The notes below the pieces were generated by a model. The model saw only the letters and a list, made by a program, of their open reading frames with translations. It searched no databases and was not told where the DNA came from. A DNA stretch of 41,930 nt, from assembly GCA_024691565.1 (NCBI GenBank), contig JAILNN010000095.1:1-41930 (forward strand). The letters run 5' to 3'. The DNA comes from Lachnospiraceae bacterium (GTDB lineage Bacteria; Bacillota; Clostridia; Lachnospirales; Lachnospiraceae). This document shows positions 1 through 8,670 of this stretch, piece after piece. Within the stretch, counting starts at the first letter, position 1, and each line of letters opens with the position of its first letter. The translations under genes and the position numbers were made by a program.

Positions 1-12
1 TGACAAACTATA

Positions 13-135
13 CTCAGTCGGGGTACAAGCTCCGACTGAGTTAAACGCTCCGCGAGGATGCGCACGGATTCGGACAGGAATTTGTCTGCTGAAGCAGACC
101 CGAATCCGGCGCGCAAGACTCGCGAGCGAGTCTTG
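13..135 (+). other. GC-rich region with three consecutive strong stem-loops upstream of the NRPS (candidate structured RNA or repeat element)
   Basis: Stem 13-23/30-40 (CTCAGTCGGGG..CTCCGACTGAG); stem 65-73/100-108 (CGGATTCGG..CCGAATCCG) enclosing 84-89/94-99 (GTCTGC TGAA GCAGAC); stem 114-122/127-135 (CAAGACTCG..CGAGTCTTG). Confidence 0.7.
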
Positions 136-184
136 ACATTATGAAAAATGAAGAAGAAAAATCTATTTTATTAAGGAGGATGCT

Positions 185-3100
185 ATGGGAAAGCAAGATC
201 AGCTTACGGAAGATGAAATTATGAAGTTAGATAGCTTTAATGATACTGTTGAAAGTTATGATGACACACAGACGGTGGTTTCACTCTTTATGAAGGCGGT
301 TAAGGATTATCCAAGAAATACTGCTGTGGTTTTTAAGGAGAATGCCTATACCTATGCTGAACTTAATCGTAGGAGTGATGCAATTACAGCTTACTGTCTT
401 GAAAAAGGACTTGGAAGGGGCGATGTAGTTTCAATTTTGATTCCACGTGGAGAATATGAAGCTATTGCATCTCTGGGTGTTTTGAAGGCGGGATGCGCAT
501 ATCAGCCACTTGACGATTCATATCCTGAGGAAAGACTTAACTTTATGGTTAATGATGCAGGTGCTAAGCTTTTAATTACGACTGAGGAGCTTTCAGGATG
601 TATCACTGATTTTCAGGGTGACAGACTCATGCTTTCAGAAATAAAGGTTGTTGATAAAGCTCTTGAATTACCAGAGGTTAAACCTGAGGATTTATTTATT
701 TTGCTTTATACATCTGGAAGTACGGGTGTTCCAAAGGGAGTTCGCCTGACTCATGGAAATCTTGTTTGTTTTGCGGATTGGTATCATAAGTATTATGGTC
801 TTACAGAAGATGACTGTGTTGGTCAGTATGCGAGTTACGGATTTGATGCATGTATGATGGATATGTATCCTGCACTTACAAGGGGTGCGACACTTTGTAT
901 TATTCCTGAGGAAATTCGTCTAAACTTGAATGAGTTAAATTCATATATGGAGAAGAATCATATTACTCATCAATTTATGACTACACAGGTTGGTCGTCAG
1001 TATGCAATGGAGGCTTCAGAGCCATATTTAAGACATTTATCTGTTGGTGGAGAAAAGCTTGCTACAGTTACACCTCCTACAGATTTTAAATTACATAATG
1101 TATATGGTCCTACAGAGTGTACGATTCTTACAACTGTTTATCAGGTTACTGAAAGGGAAGAAAATATCCCAATCGGTAAGCCTCTTGATAATGTTAAGCT
1201 CTATGTTGTTGATAATGAGGGGAATAGACTTCCTTGTGGGGAAACAGGAGAGCTTTGGATTGCTGGACCTCATGTAGCAGATGGTTATTTAAATCGTCCT
1301 GAAAAGACTGCTGAGGTTTTTATTGATAATCCATTTGATGATGATCCAAAATATAAGAATGTATATCGTTCAGGTGATTTAGTTTATTACAAGGAAGATG
1401 GAACAATTATTTTTGCAGGACGTGCTGATGGACAGGTTAAGATTAGAGGTTTTAGAATTGAGCTTAGTGAAGTAGAAGCAGTTGTTCGTGAGTTTGATGG
1501 TGTTAAGGATGCAACTGTTGTTGCCTTTGATAGTCCATCAGGTGGAAAATATATTGTAGCTTATGTTGTTGGTGATGAGGAAATTGATGTTGAGGCTTTA
1601 AATAGCTTTATTGCAGAGAGAAAGCCTCCATATATGGTTCCTGCTTCAACAATGCAGTTGGATAAGATTCCTTTGACTCAGAATCATAAGGTTGATAAGA
1701 GGTCTCTTCCTGTTCCTGAAGTTAAGACTTTTGATGATGAAGATGATGGAAGAGGAAGGACAGAATGCGAAGAAAAGCTTCTTCCAATGGCGTCAAAAGC
1801 CCTTGGTTTTGATTTTAATTCAGTTTCTGTAGATTTGGTTTCTGCAGGACTTACAAGTATTTCTGCAATTTCTTTTGTAACTAATATTGAAAATGAATTT
1901 GGTGTAGCCCTTTCAGTTAAAGAGTTATTAAGGGGATGCACAATTCTAGATATAGAAAATATGATTTTTAAGGAGCTTATTAATAAGAGTTCTGTTAAGG
2001 CTACAGAAGAGGAGAAAAAAGAACTTAAGAATAGATATCCACTTACACAGACTCAGTTTGGTATTTATTCTGAGTGTATGCTTAATCCTGATTCGACTAT
2101 GTATAATATTCCGTATTCATATAGGATGGATAAGGAAATCGAGGTTAGTAAGCTTGTTTCGGCTGTTTCTAAGGTAATTGATGCACATGGAGCAATTAAG
2201 TGTACGATTTCTGCGGCTGACGATGGTGAGGTTTATCTCTTCCCACATCCTGATAGAAAGCCTGAGATTAAGGTGAAAAAAGGCGGTGAAGTTGATGCTC
2301 TTGCTTACTGGGATGACTTTATTAGACCATTTGATATGGCAAATGGACCTCTTTACAGAGTTTGCGTTTTTGAGACTGAAAGAAGTATTTATTTATATAT
2401 TGATTTCCATCATATTATGTTTGATGGAAGCTCCCTTAATATCTTTATGAGCGATTTGGATAAGGCTCTTAAGGGTGAGGAAATTGAGGCTGAGAAATAT
2501 ACAATTTTTGATGTTTCTGAGGCTGAACAAAAGACTATTAAGGACGGTGGAGAGAAGAGAGCTAAGGATTATTATGATGGTCTTATGCGTGGCTCTAATG
2601 GATGTACTGTTCCTGATGGTGATAGAGACATTAAGGTTGAAATTTGTGGTGAGGCCAATTACCTATGTGAGGGACTTTCTAGCGAAGAGGTCAAGAAGTT
2701 CTGCGAAGAAATTGGCGTTACAGAAAATGCCTTCTTCCTTTCTGCAATGGGATTTGTTCTTCAGAGATATACTGCTGCAGAGGATGTGAGCTTTACAACA
2801 ATTTACAATGGAAGATCTGACCTTAAGACAGAAGGACTATTTGGTATGCTTGTTAAGACGCTTCCTGTTCGTTGTTTCCCAGAGGATGAGAAACTTACTG
2901 TTGACTATGTTAAAGAAACTGCTCGTCAAATCCTCTCTAATATGGCTAATGATATCTATTCATTTGCAAAGATTAGCCGTTCTTCTGGACTTCGTTCAGA
3001 CTTTATGATGGTTTATCAGGGAGATTTGTTTGCCTGGGATAGTCTTGGTGGACATAAGATAGAAACAAAGGTTGGTGCCTCAAATATGGCTATGTCTGAT

Positions 3101-6100
3101 GTTTCTATGGATGTTATTAAGGAAGATGGAAAGTATAGACTTTGCACACAGTATCGCGCAAATAAATATAGTGAGGATTATATTCTTAAACTTAGTGATT
3201 CTCTAGCGACTGCAGCTAAGAGTTTACTTAAGTCTAGTAAACTAAAGGATGTTATTATTTGCTCTGAAAAGGAAGCCGCCGTTATAGATAGTTTTAATAA
3301 TACTGATTATACAGTTGAATTGATGGCAGAGCACAAGTTATTTGAGAATTGGGTTGAGAAGATACCGGAGACTCTTGCTTACATTGGAGCTGGAGAAAGA
3401 ATTAGCTATAGCGAGATGAATAGAAGGGCTAATTGTATTGCTAATGCTCTTATTGATAGGGGAATTGAAAAGGAATCAATTGTTGGACTTGTTTTACCAA
3501 GGACTGCAGCAGTTCCTGTTAGTGAATATGGTGTGTGGAAGGCGGGAGGCGCCTTTTTACCAATGGTTCCTGAGTATCCTGATGATAGAATTGAGTATTG
3601 CTTAGAGGATGCGAACAGCCGTTTTTGTATTACTACGGAGGCAGTTAAAAAGGAGAGGGCTGAGCTTTTCTCTCCGGATAAGCCATATGTAACACTTACT
3701 GTGGAAGAGCTTTTAGAGAGCGGTAAGGAAGATAATCCAAATATAGATGTTGATCCTGAACAGCTTGCATATTGTATTTATACATCTGGTTCAACTGGAA
3801 AACCTAAGGGTGTTATGATTGAACATAGAAATCTATGCAACTTTGTTAATGCAAATGAGAAAAACATGGAAACCTATGAATTTGTGAAGGGCGGAAGTGT
3901 TGCACTTGCCTTAGCTTCGATTTCATTTGATGTTTCAATGATGGAGATGCATATTTCTTTTGCAAATGGTATGACCGTTGTTATGGCTGAAGAGGATGAT
4001 ATTCATGATCCGCTTGCCCTTGCAAGGCTTATTAAGGCTGAAAATGTTCAAGTTATTTGTGCTACACCTTCATTCCTTACAAATATTATTGAATTACCGG
4101 AAGTTAGGGATGCTCTTAAATCTGTTAAGATGTATGATCTTGGAGCGGAAGCCTTTCCTGGTGCGCTTTATGGTAAGATTAGGGAGGTAAGTTCTGAGGC
4201 TTCAATTGTTAATGGATATGGACCTACTGAAACTACAATTAGTTGTATAGCTAAAAAGCTTACTAGTGGTGAAAATATTACAATCGGAAGCCCTGCATCT
4301 AACGTTAAAGCCTATGTTATGGATAGTGCGAGACATCTTTTACCAATGTATGCTAATGGAGAACTTGTTATTGTTGGTAAGGGAGTAGGTAGAGGATATG
4401 TTAACCTACCTGAGAAGACTAAGGATGTTTTCTTTGAATATAATGGTGAGAGAGCATATAGAAGTGGCGATTTGGTTAGATATAATGCTGATGGAGAGAT
4501 TGAGTTCTTTGGAAGATTAGATAACCAGGTTAAGCTTCGTGGTCTTAGAGTTGAGTTAGATGAAATTGAGAATGTTATTAATTCATATTCTGGCGTTAAG
4601 ATGAGTAAGGTCGTTGTTAGGAATAATGGTAAGGAAGATTATCTTGCTGGATTCTTTACAGCTGAAACTGAGGTTTCTCTTGAGGATTTGACTTCTTATC
4701 TTAAATCTAAGCTTACTTACTATATGGTTCCTTCTGTGCTTAGACAGCTTGCAGAAATGCCACTGACAGTTAATGGTAAGATTGATAAGAATCAGCTTCC
4801 TGATATTGAATATACTGGTGAAGATAGACCTTATGTTGAACCTGTTACTGAGCTTGAAAAAGAGCTTTGTGAAGCATATCAGCAGATTTTAAGTGTTGAT
4901 AGAGTAGGAGCAACAGATAGCTTTTTTGAAATCGGTGGAACATCTCTTAGTGCAACGAGAGTTGTTATGTTTGCGATGACAAAGGGATATGAAATTGTTT
5001 ATAAGGATGTATTTACATATCCAAGTCCTCGTGAATTAGCTGCATTTATTACTGGAGAGGTAGTTGAAAATACTTCTGATGATAGTGCTGCTAATCGTAG
5101 TGCATCTGACTATGACTATGGAAAGATTGAAAGTAAACTTAAGATAAATAGCATGTCAAATATTGAGAATGTTACTCGTCGTCCTTTGGGTAATATTATT
5201 CTAACTGGAGCAACTGGTTTCCTTGGAAGTCATATTTTGCATGAATTCCTTGAAAACTATGATGGTAAGGTGTGGTGCCTAATTCGTAAGGGTGGATATG
5301 ATTCCTGTGATATGAGACTAATCACAATTCTTCGTTATTACTTTGAAAAGGGTTATGAAGATTTGTTTGGTACCAGAATATTCTGTGTTGAGGCTGATAT
5401 TACAGATACAAATTCACTTGAACAGTTAGATTCTATTGATGCTGATACAATTATTAACTGTGCTGCCTGTGTTAAGCATTTTGTTCAGGATGATACCTTG
5501 GATAGAATTAATGTTGGTGGTGTTAAGAACTTGATTGAGGTTTGTTTAAGAAGTGGAAAGAGAATAATTCAGATTTCTACGACTTCAATTGCTGAGAATG
5601 GTTCGAAGGAACTCTCTGGAGCGGTTCTTCATGAGAATGAGCTCTATATTGGTCAGGATATGGGTAATGACTATGTTAGAACAAAGTTCCTTGCAGAGAG
5701 AGCTGTGCTTGAAAGTCGCGCTACTAAGGGGTTAGACGGAGTTGTTATTAGAGTTGGCAACCTTATGAGTAGAGCTTCTGACGGTGAGTTCCAGATTAAC
5801 TTTGTAACTAATGGTTACATGCGTTCTCTTAAGGCATATAGAAAATTAAAGATGTTCCCGGCATCGGCACTCGATGAACCACAGGAATTTTCTCCAATTG
5901 ATTCGACTGCAGCAGCGATATTAAAGCTTGCTGAGGATGGTAGTGAGGCCTGTGTTTATCATGCATATAATAATCATTTGATTTCTATGGCTGATGTTAT
6001 TCATGCTATGAGAGATTACGGTTTTGAAATTGAGGTTGTTCCTGATGAAACCTTTGCAAATGCTGTTTCACGTGCGGCTAAAGATCCTGAAATGAGTGAT

Positions 6101-6283
6101 ATTGTGCTTGGTATTGTGGCATATAATAGTAATGATGAGGGTGCTACGGCATATATTGGTCAGGATAATCGTTTTACAACGAATGTGCTTTATCGTTTGA
6201 ATTGGAAGTGGCCGATTACAGATGATGATTACTTGCTAGATTCAATTCGTGCCCTTGATACTTTGGATTTTTTTGAGGAGTAA
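185..6283 (+). CDS. Dimodular nonribosomal peptide synthetase, A-T-C-A-T-R (terminal thioester reductase)
   Basis: 2032 aa; A-domain motifs LYTSGSTGVPKG and IYTSGSTGKPKG, YGPTE in both; carrier motifs GLTSIS (Ser558) and GGTSLS (Ser1587); condensation motif HHIMFDG; C-terminal NAD-binding GATGFLG plus YxxxK (YVRTK); RBS aaggagg upstream. Confidence 0.95.
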   Translation: MGKQDQLTEDEIMKLDSFNDTVESYDDTQTVVSLFMKAVKDYPRNTAVVFKENAYTYAELNRRSDAITAYCLEKGLGRGDVVSILIPRGEYEAIASLGVLKAGCAYQPLDDSYPEERLNFMVNDAGAKLLITTEELSGCITDFQGDRLMLSEIKVVDKALELPEVKPEDLFILLYTSGSTGVPKGVRLTHGNLVCFADWYHKYYGLTEDDCVGQYASYGFDACMMDMYPALTRGATLCIIPEEIRLNLNELNSYMEKNHITHQFMTTQVGRQYAMEASEPYLRHLSVGGEKLATVTPPTDFKLHNVYGPTECTILTTVYQVTEREENIPIGKPLDNVKLYVVDNEGNRLPCGETGELWIAGPHVADGYLNRPEKTAEVFIDNPFDDDPKYKNVYRSGDLVYYKEDGTIIFAGRADGQVKIRGFRIELSEVEAVVREFDGVKDATVVAFDSPSGGKYIVAYVVGDEEIDVEALNSFIAERKPPYMVPASTMQLDKIPLTQNHKVDKRSLPVPEVKTFDDEDDGRGRTECEEKLLPMASKALGFDFNSVSVDLVSAGLTSISAISFVTNIENEFGVALSVKELLRGCTILDIENMIFKELINKSSVKATEEEKKELKNRYPLTQTQFGIYSECMLNPDSTMYNIPYSYRMDKEIEVSKLVSAVSKVIDAHGAIKCTISAADDGEVYLFPHPDRKPEIKVKKGGEVDALAYWDDFIRPFDMANGPLYRVCVFETERSIYLYIDFHHIMFDGSSLNIFMSDLDKALKGEEIEAEKYTIFDVSEAEQKTIKDGGEKRAKDYYDGLMRGSNGCTVPDGDRDIKVEICGEANYLCEGLSSEEVKKFCEEIGVTENAFFLSAMGFVLQRYTAAEDVSFTTIYNGRSDLKTEGLFGMLVKTLPVRCFPEDEKLTVDYVKETARQILSNMANDIYSFAKISRSSGLRSDFMMVYQGDLFAWDSLGGHKIETKVGASNMAMSDVSMDVIKEDGKYRLCTQYRANKYSEDYILKLSDSLATAAKSLLKSSKLKDVIICSEKEAAVIDSFNNTDYTVELMAEHKLFENWVEKIPETLAYIGAGERISYSEMNRRANCIANALIDRGIEKESIVGLVLPRTAAVPVSEYGVWKAGGAFLPMVPEYPDDRIEYCLEDANSRFCITTEAVKKERAELFSPDKPYVTLTVEELLESGKEDNPNIDVDPEQLAYCIYTSGSTGKPKGVMIEHRNLCNFVNANEKNMETYEFVKGGSVALALASISFDVSMMEMHISFANGMTVVMAEEDDIHDPLALARLIKAENVQVICATPSFLTNIIELPEVRDALKSVKMYDLGAEAFPGALYGKIREVSSEASIVNGYGPTETTISCIAKKLTSGENITIGSPASNVKAYVMDSARHLLPMYANGELVIVGKGVGRGYVNLPEKTKDVFFEYNGERAYRSGDLVRYNADGEIEFFGRLDNQVKLRGLRVELDEIENVINSYSGVKMSKVVVRNNGKEDYLAGFFTAETEVSLEDLTSYLKSKLTYYMVPSVLRQLAEMPLTVNGKIDKNQLPDIEYTGEDRPYVEPVTELEKELCEAYQQILSVDRVGATDSFFEIGGTSLSATRVVMFAMTKGYEIVYKDVFTYPSPRELAAFITGEVVENTSDDSAANRSASDYDYGKIESKLKINSMSNIENVTRRPLGNIILTGATGFLGSHILHEFLENYDGKVWCLIRKGGYDSCDMRLITILRYYFEKGYEDLFGTRIFCVEADITDTNSLEQLDSIDADTIINCAACVKHFVQDDTLDRINVGGVKNLIEVCLRSGKRIIQISTTSIAENGSKELSGAVLHENELYIGQDMGNDYVRTKFLAERAVLESRATKGLDGVVIRVGNLMSRASDGEFQINFVTNGYMRSLKAYRKLKMFPASALDEPQEFSPIDSTAAAILKLAEDGSEACVYHAYNNHLISMADVIHAMRDYGFEIEVVPDETFANAVSRAAKDPEMSDIVLGIVAYNSNDEGATAYIGQDNRFTTNVLYRLNWKWPITDDDYLLDSIRALDTLDFFEE

Positions 6284-6289
6284 TTTATT

Positions 6290-8050
6290 ATGCTTAAACG
6301 TAATGAAAAACTAATAAAATCTAAGCTTTGGCAATATTTGATTCCGTCGATTATGACTAATATGGCTTTGCAGATTGGTAATGTTGTGGATACTATCCTG
6401 GTTGGTAATATTCTTGGTGCAAAGGCCATGTCAGCAGTGCAAATTGGTGGCACAATAATGCTACTTATTCAGATTCCAGGTTATATGCTTGGAATTGGCG
6501 GTAGTATTATGGCTGGAAATCGACTGGGTAAGAGAGATGTTAAGGGTGCTAGTAATGTGTTTTCAGCATCCCTTCTTACATCACTTATTGCTGGTATTAT
6601 TTTGATGGCATTAGCTTTCTTTTCGGCGCCGATTTCAGCGTTTTTAACAGGCGGACAGGGGGCACTTACAAAGGATGTTACAGATGTTGTTCGTGTTTCT
6701 TTTTTAGGAACGCCGATTTTAAGTGCCGGTTTAGTTATGATTAACTTTATGGCGGTTGATAATAACCCGTCACTTTCGACAGTATATGTTGTGACGTCTA
6801 ATGTATTAAACTTACTTGCGGATTATTTCTTACTTAAATATACAAAGATTGGTCCAGCAGGTTCTTCACTTTCTACCTTCATTGGTTACGGCGTTGCCCT
6901 GATTGTGGTAATTCTTTATGTACGTTCTTCTAAGAGGATGCTTTCACTTAGGATTAGTTTTGAAGGTCTTAAGGATGCCTTTATTACAGGTGTTCCGGCC
7001 ATGCTTTCAATTGTTTGTGAGATGATTAGAAATTCTGTAATGAATATTATGATTCTTAGACTTATTGGAGATGATGCAGTTGCAATTTACACAATTTGCT
7101 TGAATCTCGTTATGGTTTGTGAACTCTTCCTGGGTGGAATTATTGAAGCCATGAATATGATTGGTGGGGTGGTATATGGAGAAAAAGATTACTTTGGACT
7201 TAGAAGTTTATCTAAGTATATTTTGAGGTATAGCTATACTGTTTTATTTGTTCTTACAATCATTTTAGTAGCATTTACAAGACAGTCAGCGGCAATGTTT
7301 GGAGTTACTGATGCTTCGCTTTTAGATGCGTCAGTTCCTGCGCTTAGGTTATTCTTAATTGCTCTTCCAGGCTATGTATTTAACCGCTTCTTTATTGCAT
7401 ATTATCAGACAACAGAGAAGACTGTTTACTCTAATTTGATTACTATTTTACAATTCTGTGGAGTACTCCTTCCTGCGGTTTTTGCCTTTGTAAAAATTGC
7501 CATTGCTTTAGGATTAAATACCTTAAATGCGGCAATGCTTGGTATGGCAGCTGGAGAGGTCTTTACTGCAATAATTATGGTTATTGTGGTTAATATAACG
7601 AATAAGCGTGCAGGTCTCCTTTGTATTCCTAAGGATGTTAATGAGGATGTTTTAGATATGTCTGTTTCGCCAGATGCTAAAGAAGCTAGTAGAGTTCCAA
7701 GGGAAATCATCGCATTTTGTAAGGATAAGATTGATTCTACACCAGCTACTCAGATTGCGATTGCAGCAGAAGAGATGGCTGTGAATGCTATTACCTATGG
7801 TGGAAATAGCCTATCTAGTATTGATGTAATGCTTTGTATTACAGATGATTCAGTGCTTCTCAGACTTCGTGATAACGGAATTCCATTTGACCCTACAAAC
7901 TATGAATATGATGATAAGAACTATGAATATAGTGGTATTGAGCTGGTTAGAAGGATTACAAATAGGATTACCTATCTTAGAACCTTGGATTTTAATAATA
8001 CGACCTTGGAGATAGATAGAGAAAACCTAAAGGCAGAAGCACAAGCATAA
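6290..8050 (+). CDS. MATE-family efflux transporter with C-terminal RsbW-like HATPase_c_2 domain
   Basis: About 440 aa of multi-TM MATE sequence, then a soluble domain with GHKL-type boxes (EEMAVNAITYGG, DNGIPFDP, YSGIELVRRITNRITYLRT). Starts 6 nt after the NRPS stop, with gaggag RBS inside the NRPS end. Confidence 0.88.
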   Translation: MLKRNEKLIKSKLWQYLIPSIMTNMALQIGNVVDTILVGNILGAKAMSAVQIGGTIMLLIQIPGYMLGIGGSIMAGNRLGKRDVKGASNVFSASLLTSLIAGIILMALAFFSAPISAFLTGGQGALTKDVTDVVRVSFLGTPILSAGLVMINFMAVDNNPSLSTVYVVTSNVLNLLADYFLLKYTKIGPAGSSLSTFIGYGVALIVVILYVRSSKRMLSLRISFEGLKDAFITGVPAMLSIVCEMIRNSVMNIMILRLIGDDAVAIYTICLNLVMVCELFLGGIIEAMNMIGGVVYGEKDYFGLRSLSKYILRYSYTVLFVLTIILVAFTRQSAAMFGVTDASLLDASVPALRLFLIALPGYVFNRFFIAYYQTTEKTVYSNLITILQFCGVLLPAVFAFVKIAIALGLNTLNAAMLGMAAGEVFTAIIMVIVVNITNKRAGLLCIPKDVNEDVLDMSVSPDAKEASRVPREIIAFCKDKIDSTPATQIAIAAEEMAVNAITYGGNSLSSIDVMLCITDDSVLLRLRDNGIPFDPTNYEYDDKNYEYSGIELVRRITNRITYLRTLDFNNTTLEIDRENLKAEAQA

Positions 8051-8087
8051 GTTGATTTATAATTATATATAATCTTGATTTTTAGAT

Positions 8088-8116
8088 TTGACAAAATAAT
8101 CGCTCATTGATATAAT
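8088..8116 (+). promoter_or_regulatory. Consensus sigma-A promoter TTGACA-N17-TATAAT with TGn extended -10
   Basis: TTGACA 8088-8093, TATAAT 8111-8116, 17-nt spacer, TG at 8108-8109. Confidence 0.8.
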
Positions 8117-8132
8117 CGTGGGCGATTATTTT
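8093..8132 (+). terminator. Inverted repeat overlapping the promoter; possible terminator of the MATE gene and/or operator
   Basis: AAAATAATCGC (8093-8103) and GCGATTATTTT (8122-8132), followed by a short T run. Confidence 0.5.
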
Positions 8133-8225
8133 TGTGAGAGTTATAGCATTTTTTAGATTTAGTTTTTCAGATTTAAATCAATCTAGATGCTTTGAGATAT
8201 GAATTTATGTAAGGAGGGAGTAGTA

Positions 8226-8537
8226 ATGAGCAACTCTAAAAGTTCTAAATTTAAGTTAGCTATTGCTAGCATCATGAGTATAGCGATACTCGCCTTTGTA
8301 CTATTCTCTGCCTTTTTTATTGCTGAAGAGATTCACCATGATTGTTGTGGTGAGGATTGTCCAATTTGTGCATGTCTCGAACAATGTGAAAATACTCTTA
8401 CTCAAATTTGCGATGGTTTAGTCGCTCAATTTGCTGTTATTATACCAGTAGTTTCTTTATTATTGGCAATTATTATTCTGGATTGTCAAAATTCTTCTGA
8501 GACTCTCGTCTCAAAAAAAGTCCGATTAGACGATTGA
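8226..8537 (+). CDS. Small Cys/His-rich membrane protein, likely metal-related
   Basis: Start at ATG 8226 (RBS aaggagg) preferred to 8199; two hydrophobic segments flank HHDCCGEDCPICACLEQCE; located upstream of a ZnuA-like gene. Confidence 0.65.
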   Translation: MSNSKSSKFKLAIASIMSIAILAFVLFSAFFIAEEIHHDCCGEDCPICACLEQCENTLTQICDGLVAQFAVIIPVVSLLLAIIILDCQNSSETLVSKKVRLDD

Positions 8538-8670
8538 TTTATCCTCCACCAAGGGTGAAGTATGCCTATTTTTAAGCTTTTATGAGTTAAAATATTTCAC
8601 TTATAATTTAGGAAAGAAAATTTGAATAGTTTACAATTTAATATGTGAATTAACATTTTGGAGGATTATT

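Noticed and set aside
1091-1273. Antisense ORFs within the NRPS and other large CDSs (e.g. 1684-1941, 6229-6453, 7426-7710, 28814-29452)
   Set aside because: Fully contained in strong sense-strand genes and explained by codon bias.
1044-1277. ORF inside the NRPS frame (also 2475-2789, 2808-3008, 3978-4190)
   Set aside because: Out-of-frame shadows of a well-supported NRPS CDS; composition not protein-like, no RBS.
8499-8520. TGAGAC-TCTC-GTCTCA hairpin followed by A tract in the 3' end of the small metal-related gene
   Set aside because: Not a terminator on either strand: + strand has A's after the stem, and on the - strand the T tract precedes the hairpin.
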